Of a DNA stretch of 64,000 bases, positions 31,163 through 40,750 are shown piece by piece; positions within the stretch are counted from its first letter, which is position 1; each line of letters begins with the position of its first letter. A program made the translations under genes and the position numbers. Origin of the DNA: Promicromonospora sp. AC04 (lineage in GTDB: Bacteria > Actinomycetota > Actinomycetes > Actinomycetales > Cellulomonadaceae); the NCBI RefSeq assembly GCF_003058225.1, contig NZ_QBUG01000012.1:1-64000 (forward strand). Reading direction: 5' to 3'. Under the pieces are notes generated by a model that searched no databases, was not told the DNA's origin, and saw only the letters and a list, made by a program, of their open reading frames with translations.

Positions 31163-32193
31163 TCATCGTCCGTGCTGGCGACGGCGGTCCACGATCGCCC
31201 GGCGCAGGACGAGCTCGAGATGCCCTGGTCGTCCACGTCCGCCCACGACAGGTCCACGATCCACCAGCCCGCCTCCATGAGCGCCTGCGCTCGCACGGAC
31301 TGGTCGCGCTGCCTGGCGTCCGGATCGCCGTACGAGCCACCCGAGAACTTCACTGCGCCGTTGAACTCGAAACCGATCCGGAGATCCGACCATCCGCAGT
31401 CCACCCAGTAGACGCCACGCCGCGTCGCCACCGGGATCTGGGTCTCCGGCCGCCGGTGCCGTAGGCGCCTGGCCGCTAGGTAGGCCAGCACCTCGCCGGG
31501 CGAGGCGCAACCCGGTTCGACGGCGGCGGCGACCTCGCGCGCTCTGACAATCCCTCGTGCGCCACCCATCTCGTCCAGCAGCTCGCCGACCAACTTCGGG
31601 TTCGCTCCAAGGCGGAAGGCTGACGTGGCCAGCACGACGCCGCTCTCGAACGACAGCATGCGCGCACAGTCCACAACCGTTCGTTCGAGGGCCGTGACGG
31701 GTATCTCGTCGACTACCGCGCGGTCCCGCAGGGGCAACGCCGTCCAGTGCTTGCGCACGTCGCCGTCCGCCCCCCTTGCGACGTGTGGCTTGACGAGGTA
31801 CGTCACGTGGACGGTCTCGGACGTGCGGTAGGTCCAGCACCGGTGCAGAAGCGCCGCCGTCGTGTGGCTGAACCACAGGTCCACGCTCGATGCCTCCACG
31901 ACCCCGCGCACACGACGCATCATCACGATCTCGGTGTCCCGGCTCGCGCGCCCGGACGGTACGAACGGCCTGAGGTAGACGCCCCGGCGCATCCGGTCCA
32001 GCCGGCCGGCGCGAGCGTCCTCTGCGAGCCTCCTCCGTTCGCCCCGCTGGTATGGCACTGCCCGGGGAACGGTCGGACGGTCCGCCCGATCCGCGGAGTG
32101 CATCCGCGCGGTGGGGTCGGTGCCGTCGCGTCTGGCCTGCTGCCACCGAGCGATATGCCGCAGGTTGCCCACGTAGTCAGGTTCTCGTGTCAC
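31163..32193 (-). CDS. AbiEi-antitoxin-like / DUF559-type protein, C-terminal frameshift
   Basis: A protein with an N-terminal winged-helix segment typical of AbiEi-like proteins (RRGVYLRPFVPS, LWFSHTTAALLHRC) and a C-terminal restriction-endonuclease-like DUF559 half (VDCGWSDLRIGFEFNGAVKF, RAQALMEAGWWIVDLSWADV). As read, the frame shifts after DVDDQG and runs to 30919, antisense into the peptidase gene, with a nonsensical tail. Adding one base near 31218-31222 restores HLELVLRRAIVDRRRQHGR and a stop at 31163, the expected end. Either a real mutation or a sequence error explains this. GTG 32193 is the start; the ribosome site is not evident. No partner toxin lies nearby, so calling it a toxin-antitoxin pair is unjustified. 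Confidence 0.75.
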
Positions 32194-32271
32194 CCAACAA
32201 TATTGGCCATCAATCCAGCGGAAGGAGCAACATCGAACATAAACCTGTGGAAAACTTCGAGAGGAACCAGA

Positions 32272-32356
32272 TGACTGACTCGGGAACTCGGCGGCGTCGA
32301 GTCAGTCAGCATGTCGGGCCGGGTGACTGACTCGGCGCATTCAGTCGCCGAGTCAG
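32272..32356. repeat. palindromes, CTGACTCGGCG family copies 2 and 3
   Basis: Two adjacent inverted repeats. 32272-32308 has 11-bp arms TGACTGACTCG and a 15-nt loop. 32327-32356 has 11-bp arms CTGACTCGGCG and an 8-nt loop CATTCAGT, almost identical to the element at 31069-31103. They lie just beyond the stop of the metE-like gene, where the second could act as terminator. Confidence 0.7.
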
Positions 32357-32370
32357 AAGCCTGGTCGCCG

Positions 32371-33408
32371 TCACGCCTCCGATTTCTCCGCCAGGGCCTC
32401 CGCCACGCGGCCGAGGTTGGCCAGCTCCGCCCGATGCTCGTCCGTCGAGCCGAGCGCCCTCCGGGGCGCGGCCAGCAGCGTCACGTCGTCGAGCTGCGCC
32501 GCGGGCAGGCCGATCCGCCGCCACGGCACCCCGACGAGGTCGGCGAGCTGGCCGAGCGCCGGCCCCGCGCACTGTGAGATCTGCGCCGGCGGCAGGCCGG
32601 CCCACAGCTTCGTGCCGCGCTCCATCGCGCGGGCGATCAGCTCCCAGGCGTTCTCGTTCCAGCCACCCGGCCCGACGTCGGCCAGGTCGAGCCCCAGCGC
32701 GTCCGCACCAGCGAGCACCACTGGCGGCACCCCCACCCACGTGCTGCCGAGGTGCACCACCGAGCGTGCGCCCGCGTCCCGCACCGCCGCGAGCACCGGC
32801 TCCAGGCCCTCGACGATCTCCGGCCCTGCCACCGCCCGCAGCCGCGAGAACCCGGAGAACGTCGGCAGCACGCCCGCGTGCACCTGGCCGAGCAGCGGCT
32901 CCGCGAGCTGCACCGTCACCTGGGCGCCGGGCACCTGGGCAACGATGTCCGACATGAGCGTGGGCAGACCGTCGGCGAGCGCGAGGGCCAGGCTGTTGCG
33001 GGCGCCGCCGTCGGCCAGGACGCGGTCCCCTCGGGCCGACCACAGCTGGGCAGCCAGCGTCCAGGGCCCCAGGACCTCCACGGTGAGCGGTCCCACGTGG
33101 CCGTGCGCCGCGATGGCGAGCGCGCCGAGGTCCTCGCGCCAGAACGCCTCGGCCCGCCGCGCGTCCGCGCCGGGGCGCTCGGTGAGCTTCCAGCCGTGCG
33201 GGCCCAGCTCGACGGGCATCTCGGTCAGGAGCGCCGCCGTCCGCCCGAGGGCGTCGGCGCCCGGGCCACGCTGCGTCAGCTGCGTCAGGAACGGCACAGC
33301 GTCGACGCCTGTCGGCAGCTCCGCGAGCTCACCCAGCGCCAGCTGCTGCGCCTCGAGCACGTCGCGCTCGCCTCCTGGCCATGGCCCGTGCCCGCTCACA
33401 GCAGTCAT
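32371..33408 (-). CDS. cobalamin-independent methionine synthase-like protein (Rv3015c type)
   Basis: A 345-residue protein of the MetE C-terminal-domain-like family, a TIM barrel (LTVEVLGPWTLAAQLW, GARSVVHLGSTWVGVPPVV, GTKLWAGLPPAQISQCAGPA). It is half the size of true MetE and lacks its N-terminal barrel, so methionine synthesis is doubtful; the family is conserved beside mnmA and ligA in actinobacteria. ATG 33408 has GGGGAG 6 nt upstream. It follows mnmA across a 135-nt gap that contains a 25-bp palindrome, so it may have its own promoter. Confidence 0.85.
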   Translation of the reverse strand: MTAVSGHGPWPGGERDVLEAQQLALGELAELPTGVDAVPFLTQLTQRGPGADALGRTAALLTEMPVELGPHGWKLTERPGADARRAEAFWREDLGALAIAAHGHVGPLTVEVLGPWTLAAQLWSARGDRVLADGGARNSLALALADGLPTLMSDIVAQVPGAQVTVQLAEPLLGQVHAGVLPTFSGFSRLRAVAGPEIVEGLEPVLAAVRDAGARSVVHLGSTWVGVPPVVLAGADALGLDLADVGPGGWNENAWELIARAMERGTKLWAGLPPAQISQCAGPALGQLADLVGVPWRRIGLPAAQLDDVTLLAAPRRALGSTDEHRAELANLGRVAEALAEKSEA

Positions 33409-33455
33409 CGCTCTCCCCGTTCAGATGTTCAGGTTTAGTGCCTTGCTCGGCGAGA

Positions 33456-33513
33456 TCGGTCCGTTGCCATGAGATCGGTCAATCAATGGACCGATCTCAT
33501 GGCAACGGACCGA
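33456..33513. terminator. 25-bp perfect palindrome after mnmA
   Basis: Perfect 25-bp arms (33456-33480 and 33489-33513) around AATCAATG, starting 30 nt past the mnmA stop. The sequence (TCGGTCCGTTGCCATGAG...) is unrelated to the other palindrome families of the window. Confidence 0.75.
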
Positions 33514-33543
33514 GATCAACGGGTTCGGTCAATTGCCAAGGGG

Positions 33544-34884
33544 CTACTGCGGCGCTGGGGCCCGCCACGCCCGGGAGACCGTCGCCTGGCCCAGCACCCG
33601 CGTGCCGCGGTACACCACCACTGACTGGCCCGGCGCGACGCCGCGCAGCGGAGCTCCGGTCAGCTCGATCTCCATGCCAGGTGCGGCCACTCCCGTCCCA
33701 GCGGCGGACGACGCCGACCGCTCACCGTCCGCTACGCCGTCACCATACGCGTCGCCGACCGGGGCGATGGACCGCACTCGCGCCGGGACGGGGGCACCGT
33801 GCGCCCGGACCTGCACCTCGGCGTCGAACCAGCCGTCCGGATCGGGGAGAACCTCTCCGAGTGCCTCGACCGGCTCGACCGACGAAACCGTGTCGGCCGG
33901 CTCGACCGACGAAACCATCTCGACCGACGAGGCCGTCTCGGCCTGCGAGGCCGCCCCGACCAACACCGGCGGCTCGAGCACCCCGTCGAACCAGAGTGCC
34001 TTCTCCCCCGCGATCCGGTCCACGCTCAGCAGCTCGGCGGGCCCCACGACCACGGTGTTCGTCGCGGGCTGCACGTCCACCACGTACCGCGCCCGGCCGT
34101 CCTCGGCCGGGCGGCCCAGGGCGAGACCGCGCCGCTGGCCCACGGTGAACGCGTAGGCGCCGTCGTGCTCGCCCACCACCTCGCCGTCGGTGTCGACCAC
34201 GGAGCCCGGCCGGGAGCCCAGGCGGGACTGCAGGAAACCGCGGGTGTCACCGTCGGCCACGAAGCAGATGTCGTAGGAGTCGGGCTTGGCGGAGACCGAC
34301 AGACCGCGCTTCGCCGCCTCGGCGCGCACCTCGTCCTTGGACGCGAACCCGCCCAGCGGGAACATCGCGCGCGCCAGCCGGTCCGGGCCGGCTACCGCCA
34401 GCACGTACGACTGGTCCTTGGCGTCGTTCGGCGAGCGGTGCAGCTCGCGCACGGTGCGCCGCCCGCCGTCGGGCAGCGCGACCTCGCGCGTCTCGATCTG
34501 CGCGTAGTGGCCCGTCGCGACGGCGTCGAACCCGAGGGCCGTCGCCTTGTCGAGCAGGGCCTCGAACTTGATGTGCTCGTTGCAGCGCACGCACGGGTTG
34601 GGCGTGCGGCCCGCCTCGTACTCCGACAGGAAGTCGGCCACCACCGTGTCCTCGAACCGCTCGGACAGGTCCCACACGTAGTACGGGATGCCGAGCACGT
34701 CGGCGGCCCGGCGGGCGTCGCCCGCGTCCTCGATGGAGCAGCAGCCGCGCGAGCCCGTGCGGAACTGGTCCCGGTTGCGGGACAGCGCCATGTGCACGCC
34801 CACGACGTCGTGCCCCGCCTCCACGGCCAGCGCGGCCGCGACCGCGGAGTCCACGCCGCCCGACATGGCGGCGAGCACCCTCAT
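33544..34884 (-). CDS. mnmA: tRNA-specific 2-thiouridylase MnmA with low-complexity inserts
   Basis: Makes 2-thiouridine at the tRNA wobble position with sulfur relayed from the cysteine desulfurase encoded just upstream. The PP-loop is [15 protein letters not shown] at the N-terminus; the catalytic Cys pair lies in [14 protein letters not shown] and in [14 protein letters not shown]. At 446 residues it exceeds the usual 360-380. One extra segment is an acidic repeat around residues 308-345 with three SSVE units in the C-terminal beta-barrel region; another is [20 protein letters not shown] at about 373-392. ATG 34884 overlaps the desulfurase stop (ATGA), so the two are coupled. Confidence 0.96.
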   Translation of the reverse strand: MRVLAAMSGGVDSAVAAALAVEAGHDVVGVHMALSRNRDQFRTGSRGCCSIEDAGDARRAADVLGIPYYVWDLSERFEDTVVADFLSEYEAGRTPNPCVRCNEHIKFEALLDKATALGFDAVATGHYAQIETREVALPDGGRRTVRELHRSPNDAKDQSYVLAVAGPDRLARAMFPLGGFASKDEVRAEAAKRGLSVSAKPDSYDICFVADGDTRGFLQSRLGSRPGSVVDTDGEVVGEHDGAYAFTVGQRRGLALGRPAEDGRARYVVDVQPATNTVVVGPAELLSVDRIAGEKALWFDGVLEPPVLVGAASQAETASSVEMVSSVEPADTVSSVEPVEALGEVLPDPDGWFDAEVQVRAHGAPVPARVRSIAPVGDAYGDGVADGERSASSAAGTGVAAPGMEIELTGAPLRGVAPGQSVVVYRGTRVLGQATVSRAWRAPAPQ

Positions 34885-36167
34885 GCCGTGCCTCCCATCG
34901 CACGCCCGGAGACCAGGCCCGCGGCCTGCGCCCGCGCCACGACCTGCGGCAGCGCGGCCACGAGCCGGTCGACGTCGGACTGGGTGGACGTCGCCCCGAG
35001 CGTGAAGCGCAGGGCGCCACGGGCCTCGGCCTCGGGCACGCCCATCGCGAGCAGCACGTGCGAGGGCTGGGGCACGCCCGCCTGGCACGCCGAGCCCGTG
35101 GACGCCTGCACGCCCGCCGAGTCCAGCAGGTAGAGCAGCGAGTCGCCCTCCGCGCCCGGGAAGGTGAAGTGCGCGTTCCCCGGCAGCCGCTCGCCCGACG
35201 CCGGGTCGGGGCCCCGCAGCTCGGCGGAGGGCGCGGCGGCGCTCACCCGGGCGACGAGATCGTCGCGCAGGGCGGCCAGCCGGGCCGCGCGGTCGGGCAG
35301 GCAGTCGACGGCGTGGCGCGCGGCGACGCCGAAGGCCGCGATCGAGGCGGCGTCGAGCGTGCCCGAACGCACGCCACGCTCCTGGCCGCCGCCGTGGATC
35401 ACCGCGTCGAGCGCCAGGTCGCGCTTGGCGAGCAGGGCGCCGACGCCGACGGGGCCGCCGAGCTTGTGGCCGGTGACTGTCATGGCGTCCACGCCCGACT
35501 CGGTGAAGTCGACCTCGGCCTGGCCGACGGCCTGTACCGCGTCGGTGTGCACGGGGATGCCGTACGGTCGCGCCGCGCGCACGACGTCGCGGATGGGCTG
35601 GACCGTGCCGACCTCGTTGTTGGCCCACATGACGCTGATCAGGGCCGTCTCGGTGGCGTGGGCGGCGAGGTCGGCGCGCAGGGCGTCGAGGTCGAGCCGG
35701 CCCTCGGCGTCGACGGGCAGGAGCACGATGTCCGCGCCGGCGTGGCCCGCCAGCCAGAACGCGGGGTCGAGCACGGCGTGGTGCTCCACCGCGGAGACGA
35801 GGATCCGGGTGCGGCACGGGTCCTGCGCGCGGCGCCCCCAGAAGATGCCCTTGATCGCCAGGTTGTCCGCCTCGGTGCCGCCGGACGTGAAGATGACCTC
35901 GCTGGGCCGCGCGCCCAGCGACTTCGCCAGCGTCTCCCGCGCCTCCTCGACGGCACGCCGCGACGTCCGGCCGGCGGAGTGCAGCGACGACGCGTTGCCG
36001 GTGCGCTGCGCCTCTGCGACGTACGCCGCGAGCGCCGCGGCCGACATGGGCGTGGTCGCGGCGTGGTCGAGGTACGCGCTCTCGGGCTCTCGGGTCGGCT
36101 CACCGTGCGCGCCGCTCGCGATCAGGGGCTTGCGCGCGGAGTCAGGGGGCGGGTTGGTCACGGTCAT
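34881..36167 (-). CDS. cysteine desulfurase (IscS/NifS class I)
   Basis: A PLP enzyme of 428 residues that strips sulfur from cysteine. Family motifs are [24 protein letters not shown], the His-rich VSAVEHHAV, and the PLP Lys in [15 protein letters not shown]. Then RSGTLD follows and the catalytic Cys loop [14 protein letters not shown], which is followed by PSHVL as in class I proteins. It supplies sulfur to MnmA, whose start overlaps its stop. ATG 36167 is the likely start (TTG 36170 is the alternative). Upstream are palindromes at 36204-36286 separating it from phoX. Confidence 0.95.
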   Translation of the reverse strand: MTVTNPPPDSARKPLIASGAHGEPTREPESAYLDHAATTPMSAAALAAYVAEAQRTGNASSLHSAGRTSRRAVEEARETLAKSLGARPSEVIFTSGGTEADNLAIKGIFWGRRAQDPCRTRILVSAVEHHAVLDPAFWLAGHAGADIVLLPVDAEGRLDLDALRADLAAHATETALISVMWANNEVGTVQPIRDVVRAARPYGIPVHTDAVQAVGQAEVDFTESGVDAMTVTGHKLGGPVGVGALLAKRDLALDAVIHGGGQERGVRSGTLDAASIAAFGVAARHAVDCLPDRAARLAALRDDLVARVSAAAPSAELRGPDPASGERLPGNAHFTFPGAEGDSLLYLLDSAGVQASTGSACQAGVPQPSHVLLAMGVPEAEARGALRFTLGATSTQSDVDRLVAALPQVVARAQAAGLVSGRAMGGTA

Positions 36168-36203
36168 CAAGTCTACGAACGCCCGAGGGCCCCGATCGCA
36201 TCC

Positions 36204-36286
36204 CGCGGATGTGACATCCGCGAAGTAGAACCGCAGCGAAGCAGTACCGCGGCTTCCACTGCGGTTCGACTTCGCTGCGGTTCTAC
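36204..36286. terminator. nested palindromes between phoX and desulfurase
   Basis: Two adjacent structures. CGCGGATG-TGA-CATCCGCG lies at 36204-36222. A 17-bp perfect stem (GTAGAACCGCAGCGAAG at 36225-36241 with 36270-36286) encloses a smaller ACCGC/GCGGT hairpin. The GTAGAACC core links it to the palindromes at 15815, 53992 and 57250. Confidence 0.7.
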
Positions 36287-36301
36287 CTCGCTGTCGCGGG
36301 G

Positions 36302-38464
36302 TCAGCGGTTGCGGTAGACCTGTACCACCGTCGGGCGGGGGCCGCTGAAGTCGCCGGCCTCCGGGGTGGTGCCCGCTGCGACGTAGTCCGGGAAGTAGGA
36401 GTCCGGCGACTCGTACGAACCGCTCTCGCCCGGGTGCTGCACGTTCACGTAGACCATGCCGTCACGGGAGTCGACCAGCGGCCCGCAGGTCTCGGCGCCA
36501 GCGGGCACCGAGAGGAACTGCTGGACGTGGCCACGCTCCCGGCCGGCGACCGGCACCTTGAACAGGCCGTCGCACTTGGCGATCGAGGACGAGCTCGGCT
36601 GGCCGTCGGTCGAGATCCAGAGGTTGCCCTCGGCGTCGAACGCCAGGTTGTCCGGGCACGAGATCGGCGACACCCGCTCGCGCGGGTAGCCGGAGAAGTA
36701 CGTGCCCTCGACGGCGGGGTCGCCCGCGACGATCAGCAGGTTCCACGTGAAGCGGGTGGAGGTCTGGTCGCCGGACGGGATGATCTCGACCACGTGGCCG
36801 TCCCGGTTGCCGTTTGTGGTGACGCCGCCCACGACCTTGCGGTTGCGCGGGTTGGGCTCGGTGGGGCCCTCGACCGCGTTGCCGGGGGTGCGGCCCGAGT
36901 TGTTGGTGCAGGCCACGTAGATGCGACCCGTGACCGGGCTGATCTCGACGTCCTCCGGCCGGTCCATCTTGGTGGCGCCGACGGCGTCCGCGGCCAGTCG
37001 GGTGTAGACCAGCACCTCCTCGACGGACATGCCGGGCACCTTGCTGGCGCCGTCGACCACGAGGGGCAGCCACTGGCCGGAGCCGTCGAAGGCGCCGTCG
37101 GACGGGACCGCGCCCGAGCCGTCGATCTCGGCGGCCGGCGAGTCGCCGGTGAACTTCGCGACGTACAGGTCGCCGTCGGACAGGAGTGTCTTGTTGTGGG
37201 CGCGGGCCCACCGGGAGTCGCCCTTGGCCACGCGGCCTGAGGACACGAACTTGTAGATGTAGTCGAACGCCTGGTCGTCACCCATGTACGCGACGGCGTG
37301 GCCGCGGCTGGACAGGGTGACGTTGGCGCCCTCGTGCTTGAACCGGCCCATCGCGGTGTGCTTGACGGGCTTCGCCTGCGGGTCGTACGGGTCGAGCTCG
37401 ACGATCCAGCCGAAGCGGTTGGCCTCGTTCTCGTAGCCCTCCGACTGGGCGAAGCGCGGCTCGTCGGCCTCCCAGCCGTAGCTGGTGGAGGTGGTGATGC
37501 CGTAGCGGGCGTCGGCGGTCGGGTTGGCTCCGGCGGCCACGAAGTAGCCGTTGAAGTTCTCCTCGCCCGACAGGACGGTGCCCCACGGCGTGGTGCCGCC
37601 GGCGCAGTTGTTCATGGTGCCAAGGACGCGGGTGCCCGTGGGGTCCGCGGCGGTCTTGAGCAGGTCGGAGCCGGCCGCGGGGCCGTCGACGACGAACTCG
37701 GTGCCCAGGTGGATGCGGCGGTTGAGGGGGCTGATCCGCTGGTAGTCCCACGGCTTGCCCGTCGCGCGGCGCCGGACCTCGACGACGGCCATGCCGTGCG
37801 CGGCGCGCTCGATCGCGCGGGAGTACGCGTTCTTGGTGCGGCTGCCGTCGGCGGCGGTGTCCCAGTACTTCGCCGTGGGCGGGAACATGATCTCGGCGTT
37901 GGTGTACTCCTGGTTCGACACCAGGATCCCGCGGGTGCCACGGTGCTTCTCGCCGGGGCTGATCGGGAGGATGTCGAGGTAGTCGCAGTTGTAGCCGAAC
38001 TGCTTGGCCTGCTGCTCCGGCGACTGGTTGTTCGGGTCGAAGGTGCGTGCGCCCGGGAGGATCGGGTCACCCCAGCGGATGATCGGGTCCCAGGTGTAGC
38101 CCTCGGGCACCACCAGCGCGTCGACGTCGACGGGCTGCGGGTCGATCGCACCGAAGGCGAGCCCCTGGCCGTAGCCGGTCCCGGGGAGACGCCCCTCGGG
38201 CAGGGTCGCGGCGGCGGCCGACGGCGCACCGGCGCCCTGTGCGCCGATCACCACGGCACCGGCGGCGACCGCCAGCGTGCCGAGCATGGCGCGGCGCGAC
38301 AGCACCGAGCTCACGACATCCTTGAAGTACTCGTTGGCGCTCTCGTTGGGAGCGGGGTGGAGGCACGCGTCATTGCACTTGAGCCGACACGTGACGGGGC
38401 TGCGCTTGCCGCGCGCGTGCGTGTGCACCGTCAGCAGCGGGCGGTTCTCAGGGGCGATCGTCAT
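36302..38464 (-). CDS. phoX: PhoX family alkaline phosphatase
   Basis: A 720-residue exported phosphatase of the PhoX/DUF839 family, which in characterised members uses calcium and iron. The N-terminal Cys-rich block VTCRLKCNDACLHPAPNES is the PhoX hallmark. A Tat-type signal follows internally (SRRAMLGTLAVAAGAVVIG), then the beta-propeller with ILVSNQEYTN, NNCAGGTTPWGTVLSGEENF, MGRFKHEGANV, DRPEDVEISP and SCPDNLAFDAEGNLW. These carry the metal-binding Glu, Asp and Cys. ATG 38464 has GGAGA 8 nt upstream. It should act at the cell surface, releasing phosphate. PHO-box-like repeats at 38549-38581 point to control by PhoP. Confidence 0.94.
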   Translation of the reverse strand: MTIAPENRPLLTVHTHARGKRSPVTCRLKCNDACLHPAPNESANEYFKDVVSSVLSRRAMLGTLAVAAGAVVIGAQGAGAPSAAAATLPEGRLPGTGYGQGLAFGAIDPQPVDVDALVVPEGYTWDPIIRWGDPILPGARTFDPNNQSPEQQAKQFGYNCDYLDILPISPGEKHRGTRGILVSNQEYTNAEIMFPPTAKYWDTAADGSRTKNAYSRAIERAAHGMAVVEVRRRATGKPWDYQRISPLNRRIHLGTEFVVDGPAAGSDLLKTAADPTGTRVLGTMNNCAGGTTPWGTVLSGEENFNGYFVAAGANPTADARYGITTSTSYGWEADEPRFAQSEGYENEANRFGWIVELDPYDPQAKPVKHTAMGRFKHEGANVTLSSRGHAVAYMGDDQAFDYIYKFVSSGRVAKGDSRWARAHNKTLLSDGDLYVAKFTGDSPAAEIDGSGAVPSDGAFDGSGQWLPLVVDGASKVPGMSVEEVLVYTRLAADAVGATKMDRPEDVEISPVTGRIYVACTNNSGRTPGNAVEGPTEPNPRNRKVVGGVTTNGNRDGHVVEIIPSGDQTSTRFTWNLLIVAGDPAVEGTYFSGYPRERVSPISCPDNLAFDAEGNLWISTDGQPSSSSIAKCDGLFKVPVAGRERGHVQQFLSVPAGAETCGPLVDSRDGMVYVNVQHPGESGSYESPDSYFPDYVAAGTTPEAGDFSGPRPTVVQVYRNR

Positions 38465-38504
38465 CGGAGGTTCTCCGGTCCGAGCTGGGGGGTAGGTCGT
38501 CGTC

Positions 38505-38581
38505 AACCTAGGAGCAGGCGGTGTCTCGCCCACGAAAGGTCCGGTACGTCCAGGTGAACGCGAGGTGTCCAGGAGGTGGGA
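38505..38581 (-). promoter_or_regulatory. PHO-box array and -10 of phoX
   Basis: On the minus strand three 11-nt units run head to tail: TCCCACCTCCT, GGACACCTCGC, GTTCACCTGGA (38581 down to 38549). Each carries CACCT at the same place; the third matches the PhoP consensus GTTCACC. A possible -10, TAGGTT, lies at 38505-38510 with no good -35, as expected for an activator-dependent promoter. Confidence 0.72.
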
Positions 38582-38591
38582 CGGTCGATCT

Positions 38592-39710
38592 TCACCCGAG
38601 GATGGCGCGGCTCGTGACGTCGCGCCACCCCTCGGCGCGGAGCAGCTGCTCCGCGCCCCGCGACCGCAGCCCGCGCTCGCACACCACCACCACCGGCCCG
38701 TCGACGGGGTGGTCCAGCAGCTCGGGCGGGAAGGTCCCGGCCGCCAGGTCCTCCAGCCGCGCGAAGACCGCGCCGGGCACGGCGCCCGGCCGCAGCCCGA
38801 CGTCGAGCAGCAGCACGCCCGGCCCGCTCGGCGCCGCCGGTACCGGGTCCGCGTCGGCAGCGGCCGGAACCGGCGTCGCGCCCGCAACCCTCGCGTCCGC
38901 AGCAGGCGAGCCCTCCTCCGCGGTGCCATCGGAAGGGCCTGACGGCGGCGCGGCCAGCTCGATCGTGTCCCACGCGGAGGTGCGCGCGTCGTAGGCCAGC
39001 AGGCGGCCCAGCGCCGGCTCACCCGTACCGGTCAGGACCTTGACGGCCTCGACCGCCATCGTCGAGCCCACGACGCCGCACGCCGGGCTGAGCACGCCCA
39101 CCGTCGCACACGACTCCCCCTCGTCCGGCTGCGGGCCGAACACGTCCGGGTAGGTGATCGCTCGCCCGTCCGGCGCCGCCGACCAAAACACGCTGACCTG
39201 GCCGTCCCAGCCCAGCACGGTGCCCCAGACGACGGGTAGGCCGAGGCTCGCCGCGGCGTCGGACACGGCGTAGCGCGTCTCGAACGTGTCCGAGCCGTCG
39301 ACCACCAGGTGGTATCCACCGAGGATCGCGGCGGCGTTGTCGCGGGTCAGCCGCTCGCGGTGGGCGATCACCTCGACGTCCGGGGCCAGCCCGCGCAGCA
39401 CGTCGGCGGCCGACGTCGTCTTGGCGCGCCCGACGTCGGCCACCGAGTGCAGCACCTGGCGCTGCAGGTTGGAGGCGTCGACGACGTCGTCGTCCACGAT
39501 GCCGAGCGTGCCGACGCCCGCCGCGGCGAGGTACTGGAGCACCGGCGACCCGAGGCCGCCCGCGCCCACCACGACGACCCGCGACGCGGCGAGGCGCTCC
39601 TGCGCCGCCATGCCGAACCCGTCGAGCAGGAGGTGCCGCGCGGCCCTGCGCCGCTCGGCGGGCGCCAAGCGGCCCTCGACGGGCGCAAGCTGCGGCGGGA
39701 ACGTCTCCAT
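38592..39710 (-). CDS. ThiF/MoeB-type adenylyltransferase with rhodanese domain
   Basis: A 372-residue E1-like enzyme that adenylates and thiolates a small sulfur-carrier protein. The nucleotide fold is VVVVGAGGLGSPVLQYLAAA (about 44-63) with DDDVVDASNLQRQVLH; the MoeB-type loop SCATVGVLSPACGVVGSTMA carries the conserved Cys. A Pro/Ala linker leads to a C-terminal rhodanese domain (about 285-372) whose active Cys is in VVVVCERGLRSRGA. The paired CxxC zinc motifs of E. coli MoeB are not visible, as in actinobacterial MoeZ. No ThiS or MoaD partner is in the window. The start is ATG 39710 (or GTG 39713). Confidence 0.88.
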   Translation of the reverse strand: METFPPQLAPVEGRLAPAERRRAARHLLLDGFGMAAQERLAASRVVVVGAGGLGSPVLQYLAAAGVGTLGIVDDDVVDASNLQRQVLHSVADVGRAKTTSAADVLRGLAPDVEVIAHRERLTRDNAAAILGGYHLVVDGSDTFETRYAVSDAAASLGLPVVWGTVLGWDGQVSVFWSAAPDGRAITYPDVFGPQPDEGESCATVGVLSPACGVVGSTMAVEAVKVLTGTGEPALGRLLAYDARTSAWDTIELAAPPSGPSDGTAEEGSPAADARVAGATPVPAAADADPVPAAPSGPGVLLLDVGLRPGAVPGAVFARLEDLAAGTFPPELLDHPVDGPVVVVCERGLRSRGAEQLLRAEGWRDVTSRAILG

Positions 39711-39758
39711 CACGTCATTCCACCACGTCGCGGGTCTTGGTTGTGAGCCTCCGCGAGC

Positions 39759-40736
39759 TCAGCCCTTGTGCTTGCGGATCTCCGCCGCGGCCTGCGGGAG
39801 GACGTCCGCCAGCTGGCCCACCACCGCGAAGTCGCAGATCTCGAAGATCGGCGCCTCCGGGTCGCTGTTCACCGCGACGATCACCTGGGACGCCTGCATG
39901 CCGCCGCGGTGGTGCGGAGCGCCCGAGATGCCCGCGCCGATGTAGACGCGCGGGGCGACCGTGACGCCGGTCTGCCCCACGTAGGAGTCCCACCAGCCCT
40001 CGAACGCCGCGTCGCGGGACGCGCCGACGGCGGCGCCGAGCGCGTCCGCGAGGTCCTCGACCGGGCCGAAGTCGCCCTCGGTGCCGCGCCCGCCGGCCAC
40101 CACGATCGCCGCCTGGTCCAGCGGCGGCCGGCCGCTCGTGTCGGCCTTGACCTCACGGGACAGCAGCGTCACCGGGGACGGGGCCACCTCGACGGCAAAA
40201 CCCTCGGTCACGGGCTCGACGGCGGCGGCGACGGGCTGCGCGACCGCGGAGTTCGCCCGGACGGTCACCACCGCGACGTCCGTGGTCACCGCGCACTCGG
40301 TGTCCCACGAGCCGGCGAAGACACGCTTGCCTGCCACGATCCGGCCGTCCGCCTCGCGCACGGAGGCGGCGTCGATGACGAGGCCCGCGCCCAGCTCGTG
40401 GGAAGCGAGCGCCGCGGCCTCCTTCGCGGCGAACGACGTGGGCAGCAGCACCACGTCGGCGTCGGTGAGGCGCACGGCGGCGGCCAGAGCGGCGGCGACG
40501 ACGGCGGGCAGGTGCCGCTCGTCGCCGCTCACGCAGGCGCCGTCGCGGGCGGGCTCGGCCTGGTGCACGGTCTCGATGCCGTAGGCGCCGAGCTGGGCCA
40601 GCACCTCGACGGTGGGTGCCTCCAGGGTGACGGCCTCGACCCGGCCGAGGCCGCGGGCGATGGTGAGCAGCTCGAGCGTGCTGGTGCGGACCTCGGTCGC
40701 GGGGTCGAGCAGGACCAGGACTGTGCGGTTGGTCAT
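39759..40736 (-). CDS. etfA: electron transfer flavoprotein alpha subunit
   Basis: A 325-residue ETF alpha subunit that binds FAD and passes electrons from acyl-CoA and other dehydrogenases to the respiratory chain. The C-terminal FAD domain is clear: AAIVVAGGRGTEGDF, YIGAGISGAPHHRGGM and VIVAVNSDPEAPIFEICDFA, then VGQLADVLP. In the third motif the usual GAIQH is GAPHH. It follows etfB by 14 nt and forms a heterodimer with it. Confidence 0.95.
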   Translation of the reverse strand: MTNRTVLVLLDPATEVRTSTLELLTIARGLGRVEAVTLEAPTVEVLAQLGAYGIETVHQAEPARDGACVSGDERHLPAVVAAALAAAVRLTDADVVLLPTSFAAKEAAALASHELGAGLVIDAASVREADGRIVAGKRVFAGSWDTECAVTTDVAVVTVRANSAVAQPVAAAVEPVTEGFAVEVAPSPVTLLSREVKADTSGRPPLDQAAIVVAGGRGTEGDFGPVEDLADALGAAVGASRDAAFEGWWDSYVGQTGVTVAPRVYIGAGISGAPHHRGGMQASQVIVAVNSDPEAPIFEICDFAVVGQLADVLPQAAAEIRKHKG

Positions 40737-40750
40737 CGGGTGTCTCTCTC

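Noticed and set aside
31163-32193. AbiE-type toxin-antitoxin system
   Set aside because: Only an AbiEi-like N-terminal domain joined to a DUF559-like half is present; no AbiEii toxin gene is adjacent.
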